Source: an uncultured bacterium (GTDB lineage: Bacteria; Bacillota; Clostridia; Lachnospirales; Lachnospiraceae). From it: a DNA stretch of 32,774 nucleotides. The stretch spans positions 1 to 32,774 of the forward strand of contig CAJMON010000031.1 of assembly GCA_905214955.1 (NCBI GenBank), written 5' to 3'. The notes under the pieces were generated by a model that searched no databases, was not told where the DNA came from, and saw only the letters and a list, made by a program, of their open reading frames with translations. This document shows positions 15,009-22,481 of this stretch, one piece after another (within the stretch, counting starts at the first letter, position 1; each line of letters begins with the position of its first letter). Position numbers and translations under genes: made by a program.

Positions 15009-18000
15009 ATGAAAAAACGTGCATTGCGGAAAGATTTCTTTATGGAAATCAGGAAAAGCCTGAACCGGTTTTTATCAATTTTTCTGATCGTGGCACTGGG
15101 AGTGGCATTCTTTGCAGGTCTGCAGGCGGCAGCGCCGGATATGGAAAGTTCCGGGGATGCTTATTTTGATGAAAATAGCCTTATGGATTTAAAAGTCATC
15201 AGCACCCTGGGACTGACGGAGGATGACCGGAAGGCGCTGGAAGCGCTGGATGGGGTAAAAACAGCGGAGGGTGCCTGGATGACGGATGTTCTCTATGGGG
15301 AGGACACCAGCCAGGAAGTTCTCCATGTGGAATCCATTGCAGAACAGTTCCAGAAACTGGTGCTGTCTGAAGGAACCATTCCCACAAAACAGGGAGAATG
15401 TTTCGTGGATGATGAGCTGGCAGAAAGTCTGGGGCTGTCCGTAGGCGATACCCTGAAAGTCCGGGAAAGCTTGGAAGAGGACGAGGATCCCATGCTGAAA
15501 ACAGATACTTTTACCGTGACCGGTATTGGAAGCAGCCCCATGTACATTTCTTTCAACAGAGGAAACAGTACCCTTGGAAGCGGCAAGGTGGCCGGCATTC
15601 TTTACGTGGTTCCGGAGAACTTTGACGTGGATGTGTACACCCAGATCTGGCTGGAAGCAGAAGGAGCCAGGGAGCTGAATACATTTTCAGAAGCCTATAC
15701 CGACTTGACAGACCAGGTGGAAAATCAGGTAAAAGGCATTGAAGAAGTGCGGTGCCAGGCCAGGTATGAGGAAGTTTTGGAAGATGCCACTGACCAGCTG
15801 GAAGAAGGCCGACAGAAACTGGCGGATGCCAGACAGGAGCTGGAAGATGGAAAGGCAGAAGCAGACCAGGAACTTTCTGATGCGAAGCAGGAACTGGATG
15901 ATGGCGAGCAGCAGTTAAAGGACGGAAAAGCAGATCTGGAAGATGCCAAGGCAGAAGTCCTGGATGGAAAAGAACAGTTAGAGAGTGCCAAGGCAGAAGC
16001 GGCGGATGGACGCGCCCAGCTGGAAAGCGCCAAAATAGAACTGGCAGAGGGCAGAGCTCAGTTAGAGAGCGCCAAGGCAGAAGCAGCAGACGGCCGTGCC
16101 CAGTTAGAGAGTGCAAAAACAGAGCTGGCGGGAGGCCAGGAGCAGATCAAAAGTGCCAAGGAAGAGACGGCCAAAGGCTGGGAGCAGTTAAAGGCGGCGA
16201 AAGAACAGCTGGCCTCTTCGAAAGAAGAGCTGGAAAAGGGAAAACAGGAACTGGCAGCCAATCAAAAGACCTTGGAAGAAAAGCAGAACGAACTGACGGC
16301 GGCTTTTGACCAGATTACCCAGGGAGAGGCACAGCTTGCGGCTGCCAAAGAGGAATTAACGGCCCAGGCATCCCAGTCCCAGTTTGCCGGAAGTGCAGAA
16401 GAGCTTACAAAAGCAGAAGAGACTCTGGCAGCAGCCTGGGCAGAGCTTCGCCAGAAGGAAGAGGAGCTGGCAGCGTCCAGAACTCAGGCAGAAGAAGGCC
16501 AGACTCAGCTGTATGACGGGTGGGAAAAGCTTTCCAAAGCACAGGAAGAGCTGGATGCAGGAGAAGCCCAGATTCAGGCGGCAGAGTTAGAACTTGCAGA
16601 GAATGAAAAAAAGCTGGAAGAAGCGGACAGTCAGATCCTGGCAAAGGAAGAAGAGCTGGAAAAGGGCCAGGCAGAAATCGAGGCCAATGAAATTGAACTT
16701 TCCAAAGGGGAGGCCAAGATTGCAGAGAATGAGGCGAAATTAAACATCGGGGAGTCTGAAATCACAGCCAACGAAGCGAAGTTAAACAGCGGAGAATCCG
16801 AGATCGCAGAAAATGAACAGAAGTTAAAGGACGCAGAAGAAGAGATTGCCAAAGGCGAGTCGGAAATTGCGGAAAATGAACAGAAGCTGGCTGATGGCAA
16901 AAAAGATTATGAGGATGGAAAAGCCGAAGCAGATGAAAAAATCGCAGACGGAGAGCAGAAAATTGCCGATGCGGAATCTGAACTGGCGGATGCCGAAGCC
17001 AAAGTGGCGGATATCAAAAAACCGGAGTGGACAGTTTCTGTCCGGGAAGATTCCACGGATTATGTGGGATATCGGGAAAATGCAGAGCGGATGGCTAATA
17101 TTGCAAAAGTATTTCCGGCAATGTTCTTCCTGGTGGCGGCATTAATCAGTCTTACCACCATGACCCGGATGGTAGAGGAAGAGCGGACTCAGATCGGTAC
17201 CTTAAAGGCTCTGGGCTATGGAAAAGCTTCCATTGCCATGAAATATCTGCTGTATGCCCTGCTGGCAACTCTGGGAGGCAGTATTGCAGGAGCCTTATTT
17301 GGCCAGAAGTTCCTTCCATTTGTCATTATCCAGGCTTACGGAATCATTTACCAGCACATGAATGTGTGCCTGACTCCTTATCAGGCAGGATCAGCCGGTT
17401 TGGCCCTGGGTCTTGCCGTGGTATGTACCACAGCGGCGGCCATGGCGGCATGTTATAAAGAGCTGGCAGGAGATCCGGCAGAGCTGATGCGGCCTCCGGC
17501 TCCCAAAGAAGGCAAACGGGTGTGGCTGGAGCGGATTGGATTCTTATGGAAGCATTTAAGCTTCAGCTGGAAATCTACGGTGCGCAATCTGTTCCGGTAC
17601 AAAAAGCGATTTCTGATGACGATTTTTGGTATTGGCGGCTGTATGGCCCTGCTGCTGGTGGGCTTTGGTCTGCGGGATTCCATTATGGATGTGGCAGTGC
17701 TCCAGTACCAGGAAATTCAGCTGTATGACGGCATGATCATTGAAAAAGACGATGCTTCTGCGGAAGAAATTCAGCAGCTGGAAGAGACGGTGCGCTCCAA
17801 TGCCCATGTGACAGACCAGAAGGAAGTCTACATGAAGAACCTGACCATGAAGCATGAGAAAAACCACCGGGAAGTGTACTTGATGGTGCCGGATACCACC
17901 GAAAACTTTGACCATTTTGTGCTGCTTCGTGACCGGAAGACCAAGGAGACTTACCAGCTGGATGATACCGGTATTGTGCTGGCAGAAAAGACAGCGAAGC

Positions 18001-18701
18001 TGCTGGGGGTGGAAAAAGGAGGTACCATTGAAATTGACCGGGGAGATGGAACCACAGTATCTGTGCCGGTGGGTAATGTGTGCGAAAATTATATGATGCA
18101 TTATGCGTACTTATCTCCCAACCTGTATGAGGAGATTTTCGGGGAACCTGCAGTGTACAACAATCTGATTTTTATCACAGATCAGGACAGCGAAGAAGAG
18201 ATTGAACAGACCGGAGCGGAATTTATGACAGAGGAGGCCGCGTTGAGCGTCAGCTACATGGGAAGCGTGAAACAGCGGGTGGACGATATGCTGACTTCTC
18301 TGGACAGTGTTATCTATGTGCTGATTATTTCTGCAGGGCTGCTGGCATTTGTGGTGGTTTACAATCTGAACAACATTAATATCAATGAGCGGCGCAGAGA
18401 ATTGGCTACCTTAAAGGTGCTGGGATTTTATGACAAAGAGGTGGATGCTTATGTATATCGGGAGAATATCCTTCTGACTCTGATCGGAGCGGTACTCGGA
18501 ATTTTCCTGGGATTTCTGCTTCACCGGTACGTGATTCTGACGGTGGAAGTAGATGAATGCATGTTTGGCAGAAACATCAAGCCATTAAGTGATCTGTATG
18601 CCTTTGTGCTGACCTGTCTGTTTTCCGCGGCAGTCAATGGAGCCATGCATTTTAAACTGAAAAAGATCGACATGGTAGAATCACTGAAGAGCATGGAATA
18701 A
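15009..18701 (+). CDS. Giant FtsX-like ABC permease with extracellular coiled coil
   Basis: About 1,230 residues. A first transmembrane helix (about 18-40) precedes a MacB-type extracellular domain. A coiled coil of about 410 residues follows (about 255-668), made largely of 14-residue units such as QLESAKAEAADGRA and GESEIAENEQKLKD. Next come an FtsX domain with three or more helices (about 685-820), a second transmembrane helix and extracellular domain (about 860-1080), and a C-terminal FtsX domain. Such permeases usually act as mechanotransducers or lipid/peptide exporters with a separate ATPase. No ATPase gene is adjacent here. ATG 15009 has AGGA upstream; ATG 14994 is an alternative with a poorer site. 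Confidence 0.85.
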   Translation: MKKRALRKDFFMEIRKSLNRFLSIFLIVALGVAFFAGLQAAAPDMESSGDAYFDENSLMDLKVISTLGLTEDDRKALEALDGVKTAEGAWMTDVLYGEDTSQEVLHVESIAEQFQKLVLSEGTIPTKQGECFVDDELAESLGLSVGDTLKVRESLEEDEDPMLKTDTFTVTGIGSSPMYISFNRGNSTLGSGKVAGILYVVPENFDVDVYTQIWLEAEGARELNTFSEAYTDLTDQVENQVKGIEEVRCQARYEEVLEDATDQLEEGRQKLADARQELEDGKAEADQELSDAKQELDDGEQQLKDGKADLEDAKAEVLDGKEQLESAKAEAADGRAQLESAKIELAEGRAQLESAKAEAADGRAQLESAKTELAGGQEQIKSAKEETAKGWEQLKAAKEQLASSKEELEKGKQELAANQKTLEEKQNELTAAFDQITQGEAQLAAAKEELTAQASQSQFAGSAEELTKAEETLAAAWAELRQKEEELAASRTQAEEGQTQLYDGWEKLSKAQEELDAGEAQIQAAELELAENEKKLEEADSQILAKEEELEKGQAEIEANEIELSKGEAKIAENEAKLNIGESEITANEAKLNSGESEIAENEQKLKDAEEEIAKGESEIAENEQKLADGKKDYEDGKAEADEKIADGEQKIADAESELADAEAKVADIKKPEWTVSVREDSTDYVGYRENAERMANIAKVFPAMFFLVAALISLTTMTRMVEEERTQIGTLKALGYGKASIAMKYLLYALLATLGGSIAGALFGQKFLPFVIIQAYGIIYQHMNVCLTPYQAGSAGLALGLAVVCTTAAAMAACYKELAGDPAELMRPPAPKEGKRVWLERIGFLWKHLSFSWKSTVRNLFRYKKRFLMTIFGIGGCMALLLVGFGLRDSIMDVAVLQYQEIQLYDGMIIEKDDASAEEIQQLEETVRSNAHVTDQKEVYMKNLTMKHEKNHREVYLMVPDTTENFDHFVLLRDRKTKETYQLDDTGIVLAEKTAKLLGVEKGGTIEIDRGDGTTVSVPVGNVCENYMMHYAYLSPNLYEEIFGEPAVYNNLIFITDQDSEEEIEQTGAEFMTEEAALSVSYMGSVKQRVDDMLTSLDSVIYVLIISAGLLAFVVVYNLNNININERRRELATLKVLGFYDKEVDAYVYRENILLTLIGAVLGIFLGFLLHRYVILTVEVDECMFGRNIKPLSDLYAFVLTCLFSAAVNGAMHFKLKKIDMVESLKSME

Positions 18702-18732
18702 AATCTGACAGAAAAATGAGAGGAACGGATAA

Positions 18733-20217
18733 ATGAACAAATTACCGGAAGAATTTTTGAAGAAAATGCATATACTTCTGGGGGAGGAAGAATACCAGGA
18801 GTTTTTAAACAGTTATGAGGCCCCCAGAAAATTCGGCCTTCGGGTGAACACATCCAAGATCAGCGTGGAGGATTTTAAACGCTTGGCACCTTTTAACCTG
18901 ACACCCATTCCCTGGTGTGACAATGGATTTTATTATGAAGAAAAAGACCAGGCGTCCAGGCATCCCTTCTACTATGCGGGGCTGTATTATCTGCAGGAGC
19001 CAAGTGCTATGGCACCGGCGGCCATTCTGCCGGTAGAGCCTGGAATGAGGGTGTTAGACCTGTGTGCGGCTCCTGGAGGAAAGGCCACAGAATTGGGAGC
19101 AAAGCTTCTGGGGGAGGGGCTTTTGGCAGCCAACGACATCAGCGCTTCCAGGGCAAAGGCACTTTTGAAAAATGTGGAAGTGTTTGGCATTTCGAATTCC
19201 TTTTTGATGAATGAGACACCGGCTCACATTGCAGAGCAGTTCCCGGAATTTTTTGACCGGATTCTGGTGGATGCGCCCTGTTCTGGAGAAGGCATGTTCC
19301 GAAAGGATGCAGATGTGGCAAAGGCCTGGACGCCGGATAAGCCAGAAGCATGCGCCAAAGCTCAAAAAGAGATCATTCTCCAGGCTGCAAAGATGTTGAA
19401 GCCGGGAGGCATTATGTTGTATTCCACCTGTACCTTTGCGCCGGAGGAGGACGAGCAGGTGATTCGGTTCCTGCTGGAAGCCTGCCCGGAATTCCAGTTG
19501 CTGCCCATTGGAGAAGATCGTCCTGGCCTGTTTTCCAATGGACATCCGGAGTGGGCAAAGGATGAAGCAGGCACCGAAAGAGAGGAGCTGGCTTTGTGCG
19601 CCAGAATCTGGCCTCACAGACAGCCGGGAGAGGGGCATTTCCTGGCATTGCTGCAAAAAGGGGAAGCAGAAGATGTGGCGGAGACAAAAGAAAAGAACGA
19701 AATCAGCCAGGAGTCTGCAGGCGGACGAAAAGGCAGCCGCGGGAAGGCTGGGAAAGGCGGAAACAAACCAATAGGCGGAAAGATCACGAAAGCCCAGCAG
19801 GCCATTCTGGATGAATTTTTCCAGGATGTGACGATGCCCATGGATAAGAATTGCATCGAAGTACGAAAAGACCAGGCTTACTATGTGCCGGAAGGAACGG
19901 CAGGCTGCACAGGGCTTACTTTCCTGCGAAACGGCCTTTATCTTGGCGAACTGAAAAAAGATCGGTTCGAGCCAAGCCAGTCCTTTGCCATGGCATTGAA
20001 AAAGAAAGAATATGCATCCAGCATCAACTTTTCCTGGACAGATGAGCGGGTGTTCCGCTACCTGAGAGGAGAGACGGTATCTGTGGATGATCTTCCGGCA
20101 GGCAGAACCAAAGGATGGCAGCTGGTGTGCGTCAACGGCTATCCCCTTGGATGGGCAAAACTGACAGGCGGCCTGCTGAAAAACAAATATCTGGCCAGCT
20201 GGCGGATGAAACTGTAG
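18733..20217 (+). CDS. RsmF/RsmB-type rRNA cytosine-C5 methyltransferase
   Basis: A 494-residue SAM-dependent RNA m5C methyltransferase of the NOL1/NOP2/Sun family, probably acting on 16S rRNA. Motif I is DLCAAPGGK at residues 109-117. The product-release cysteine is C183 in DAPCSGEG and the catalytic cysteine is C233 in STCTF. A basic Gly/Lys-rich linker (about 330-350) joins a C-terminal region resembling the RsmF PUA-like RNA-binding part. AGAGGA upstream supports the start. It lies 31 bases after the permease gene with no terminator between, so the two are probably co-transcribed. Confidence 0.92.
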   Translation: MNKLPEEFLKKMHILLGEEEYQEFLNSYEAPRKFGLRVNTSKISVEDFKRLAPFNLTPIPWCDNGFYYEEKDQASRHPFYYAGLYYLQEPSAMAPAAILPVEPGMRVLDLCAAPGGKATELGAKLLGEGLLAANDISASRAKALLKNVEVFGISNSFLMNETPAHIAEQFPEFFDRILVDAPCSGEGMFRKDADVAKAWTPDKPEACAKAQKEIILQAAKMLKPGGIMLYSTCTFAPEEDEQVIRFLLEACPEFQLLPIGEDRPGLFSNGHPEWAKDEAGTEREELALCARIWPHRQPGEGHFLALLQKGEAEDVAETKEKNEISQESAGGRKGSRGKAGKGGNKPIGGKITKAQQAILDEFFQDVTMPMDKNCIEVRKDQAYYVPEGTAGCTGLTFLRNGLYLGELKKDRFEPSQSFAMALKKKEYASSINFSWTDERVFRYLRGETVSVDDLPAGRTKGWQLVCVNGYPLGWAKLTGGLLKNKYLASWRMKL

Positions 20218-20240
20218 AGAAAAATTGGATAAATGCAAAA

Positions 20241-20266
20241 AGGACACTTGCAAAACCAAGTGTCCT
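20241..20266 (+). terminator. Hairpin after the methyltransferase gene, overlapping a promoter
   Basis: AGGACACTTG (20241-20250) pairs perfectly with CAAGTGTCCT (20257-20266) around a 6-base loop. A T-run is lacking (CTTGTATAAT follows). It may end the upstream transcript weakly, while its loop and 3' arm form the -35 and spacer of the next promoter. Confidence 0.55.
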
Positions 20267-20276
20267 CTTGTATAAT
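20248..20276 (+). promoter_or_regulatory. Sigma-A promoter of the riboswitch-like leader
   Basis: TTGCAA at 20248-20253, a 17-base spacer and a perfect TATAAT at 20271-20276. Transcription would begin near 20283, exactly where the structured leader starts. Confidence 0.7.
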
Positions 20277-20280
20277 AAAG

Positions 20281-20368
20281 ACAGGAGATGACCGGAAGCA
20301 AGTTCCGGCAACCCTCAGTATGGCTTGAGAAATAGGCATCACACTTTGCAAGGGCGGATGCTTTTTTT
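20281..20368 (+). ncRNA. Riboswitch-like leader with terminator (degenerate S-box-like)
   Basis: Starting at the predicted transcript 5' end are a CCGGAA/TTCCGG hairpin (20292-20308), a CTCA/TGAG hairpin (20314-20329), and a closing pairing GATG (20287-20290) with CATC (20337-20340). The same CATC is reused in a terminator, GCATC (20336-20340) with GATGC (20357-20361) plus seven T. Mutually exclusive closing stem and terminator are the logic of a transcriptional riboswitch. The 5' half (GACAGGAG, GACCGG, CCGGCAACC) resembles the SAM-I core, but the P4 and GGTGC parts are absent. Identity is uncertain; it may be a decayed S-box or another class. Confidence 0.5.
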
Positions 20369-20388
20369 GCGGATTCTTATTCTGGGTC

Positions 20389-20535
20389 ATGAAGCAGATT
20401 CCGGTACTCGGTCGGGGCGACAGCGTATGGGATTCCGGAATGCAGGATGATCTGGACGCAGGCGGACAGGCGATCATGGATGAAAGAGAAGAAAAATGGA
20501 ACGCAGCTTATGGCGATGCTAAAATGGTTCCGTAA
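20389..20535 (+). CDS. Orphan 48-residue ORF downstream of the structured leader
   Basis: It encodes MKQIPVLGRGDSVWDSG followed by an acidic, helix-like tail ending AKMVP. I do not recognise it. There is no ribosome binding site in front of the ATG, the composition is protein-like, and the only promoter is the leader promoter about 110 bases upstream. It may be the surviving 3' part of a gene once controlled by the leader, or a non-functional frame. Low confidence as a real protein. Confidence 0.3.
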   Translation: MKQIPVLGRGDSVWDSGMQDDLDAGGQAIMDEREEKWNAAYGDAKMVP

Positions 20536-20587
20536 AGAAAATGCAGAACAGTCCCCTTTTTACCAGGGAAAGTCCGGTGAGAGGGGG

Positions 20588-20672
20588 TGTTGTTTGTACG
20601 TTTTCCTGATTTGTTTTGTGCAATAAATACAAAACAATACCAAACAATATAGGAAAACAGGACAAAACAATA
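20588..20672. repeat. Array of ACAAAACAATA-like sites upstream of the opp promoter
   Basis: Direct copies of ACAAAACAATA lie at 20629-20639 and 20662-20672. Related copies lie at about 20639-20649 (CAAACAATA) and 20652-20660 (GGAAAACAG). Inverted copies lie at 20609-20619 and about 20588-20598. Direct-copy starts are separated by about 10, 13 and 10 bases, near one helical turn. The array ends 9 bases before the -35 box. Its A-rich AAAACA pattern is typical of DeoR-family operators, and a DeoR gene (27606) lies in the same cluster. Confidence 0.6.
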
Positions 20673-20680
20673 AAAAACGA

Positions 20681-20709
20681 TTGACAATCTATAGGGTGAG
20701 TGCTATATT
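20681..20709 (+). promoter_or_regulatory. Sigma-A promoter of the opp operon
   Basis: TTGACA at 20681-20686, a 17-base spacer and TATATT at 20704-20709. The start would be near 20716, giving a leader of about 98 nt. Confidence 0.85.
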
Positions 20710-20723
20710 GAAATCACGAACAT

Positions 20724-20787
20724 AAGTATTTCCGACTAAGATTTGCGACGCAGCAAACATGCAAAAGAGCAGGAAATACTTTTTTTT
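20724..20787 (+). terminator. Attenuator-like terminator in the opp leader
   Basis: AAGTATTTCC (20724-20733) pairs perfectly with GGAAATACTT (20772-20781), followed by a T-run to 20787. The 38-base loop holds a nested hairpin, TTTGC-gacgca-GCAAA (20742-20757). It lies between the promoter and the oppA start, so it would abort transcription unless disrupted. No known riboswitch class was recognised in it. Confidence 0.75.
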
Positions 20788-20813
20788 GTAAACAAGGAAA
20801 AGGAGAGAATGCT

Positions 20814-22385
20814 ATGAAAATGAAAAAAATTCTTGCACTCGTACTTACTGGAGCTATGACCTTATCTATGGCAGGCCTGACAGCAAATGCTGCAGCTCCG
20901 GACAAAGATCTGGTGATCGCCATTGAAGGAACCGTATCCTCCATGGACCCGCAGAACATTTCTGATACCAATGCGATTTCAGCTACCAGAGGTGTTTACG
21001 AAGAACTGCTTCACTTTGATGAGAATCAGGAGCTGAAAGGTGTTCTGGCAGAATCCTGGGAAGTATCCGATGATTCTCTGACCTACACCTTCCACCTGCG
21101 TCAGGGCGTGAAGTTCCATGACGGAACCGATTTCAACTCTGCAGCAGTAAAAGCGAACTTTGACCGTATTTTCAACGCAGACAACGGTTTAAAGAGCAGA
21201 AGAACCTACTTCAAGACCAGCTCTGACGGAACAGAGACTCCGCGTATTGCCAGCATCGAGACTCCGGATGATTACACCGTTGTAATCACTCTGTCTGAGG
21301 CATATGGTGTATTCCTGAACAAACTGACTCAGCTGTGCTTCATCAGTCCGGCAGCTATTGAGGAATACGGCAATGACGTAATGTATCATCCCTGCGGAAC
21401 TGGCCCGTTCATCTGCGAAGAAGGCGACTGGGTAGAAGGCGATCACGTTACCATGAAGAAAAATGACAACTACTGGGGCGAGCTTCCGGGAGTTGACAGT
21501 GTAACCATCAAGGAGGTTCCGGAAGCAGGTACCCGTACCGCTATGCTGCAGACCGGCGAAGCCGACCTGGTATACCCACTGGCAAGTGACCAGCAGGCTA
21601 CTGTACAGAACACCGACGGTGTGAGCATCAACACCAGCGTATCCAACATCATGCGTTACGTTACTCTGAACACCAATGTAGAAGCACTCAGCGATGTGCG
21701 TGTACGTCAGGCAATGAACTACGCCATCGACAAAGATGCTTACGTAGCTCTGATGTACGGCGGATACGGCGAGGCAGCTACTTCTACCGTTCCTTCTGTT
21801 ATCCAGTATTATGAAGAGCAGACCCCGTATACCTACGATCTGGAGAAGGCAAAATCCCTTCTGGCAGAAGCAGGTTATCCGGATGGATTTGATCTGACCA
21901 TCTGGGGTGACAATACCACTCAGGAAATCAAAGGTATGACCTTTATCCAGCAGCAGCTGTCCCAGATTGGTATCAATGTAGAAGTTGTACCGATGGAGCC
22001 GGCAACCGTATCTGATAAGATCTATGTTCCTCTTGAGGACGCTGAGATCAACATGTGGTATGTAAACTGGTCTGCATCTGACTTCTCAGCAGACAGCTCC
22101 ATGAGAGCCCTTCTGTACAGTACCAACTGCCCGCCAACCAGTGCAAATACTGTATACTACAACAATCCGGAATTTGATGAAGCTATGGATGCCGGACTGA
22201 ATGCAGCTACAGAAGAAGATCAGGCAGCGGATTATCACAAAGCTCAGGAAATCGCATGGAATGATGCAGTATGGCTGTTCCTTGGAACTGACCAGATCGT
22301 TTATGCAACACAGGATTATCTGTCCGGAGCTTATGTAGCACCTGACGGAACAATCCGCTATCAGAACGCTGTACTGGCTGAATAA
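20814..22385 (+). CDS. oppA: Peptide-type ABC transporter substrate-binding protein
   Basis: A 523-residue solute-binding protein of family 5 (oligopeptide, dipeptide, nickel or glycan ligands). A signal peptide ends near ANA-AAP. The mature protein has family blocks such as LVIAIEGTVSSMDPQN, LAESWEVSDDSLTYTFHLRQGVKFHDG and VRQAMNYAIDKDAY. No lipobox cysteine is present. AAGGAG at 20800-20805 sets the start. It leads oppABCDF behind an attenuated, possibly DeoR-controlled promoter. A strong terminator follows it, so the binding protein should be made in excess over the permease. The substrate is unknown. Confidence 0.93.
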   Translation: MKMKKILALVLTGAMTLSMAGLTANAAAPDKDLVIAIEGTVSSMDPQNISDTNAISATRGVYEELLHFDENQELKGVLAESWEVSDDSLTYTFHLRQGVKFHDGTDFNSAAVKANFDRIFNADNGLKSRRTYFKTSSDGTETPRIASIETPDDYTVVITLSEAYGVFLNKLTQLCFISPAAIEEYGNDVMYHPCGTGPFICEEGDWVEGDHVTMKKNDNYWGELPGVDSVTIKEVPEAGTRTAMLQTGEADLVYPLASDQQATVQNTDGVSINTSVSNIMRYVTLNTNVEALSDVRVRQAMNYAIDKDAYVALMYGGYGEAATSTVPSVIQYYEEQTPYTYDLEKAKSLLAEAGYPDGFDLTIWGDNTTQEIKGMTFIQQQLSQIGINVEVVPMEPATVSDKIYVPLEDAEINMWYVNWSASDFSADSSMRALLYSTNCPPTSANTVYYNNPEFDEAMDAGLNAATEEDQAADYHKAQEIAWNDAVWLFLGTDQIVYATQDYLSGAYVAPDGTIRYQNAVLAE

Positions 22386-22406
22386 TCTTTAAACAGCCGA
22401 AAAAGC

Positions 22407-22443
22407 AGGCGGTCATCCCGACAGGCGATGACCGCCTTTTTTT
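22407..22443 (+). terminator. Internal terminator between oppA and oppB
   Basis: AGGCGGTCATC pairs perfectly with GATGACCGCCT (11 bp, 9-base loop), followed by seven T. It probably allows partial read-through, setting a high oppA to oppBCDF ratio. Confidence 0.9.
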
Positions 22444-22481
22444 GCTAGGTATATCAGTTATCTACGAAAAGGAGGAATATC

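Noticed and set aside
20561..20600. Cobalamin-riboswitch-like string (GGGAA then CCGGTG)
   Set aside because: The following AAnTCC and CCCCCGC parts and the B12-box are missing, and the nearby GGTTCC match lies in the orphan frame. Probably coincidence.
20747..20752. Guanidine-II-like loop GACGCA in the opp leader hairpin
   Set aside because: Guanidine-II needs paired hairpins with ACGR loops; only one hairpin is present and its loop does not fit.
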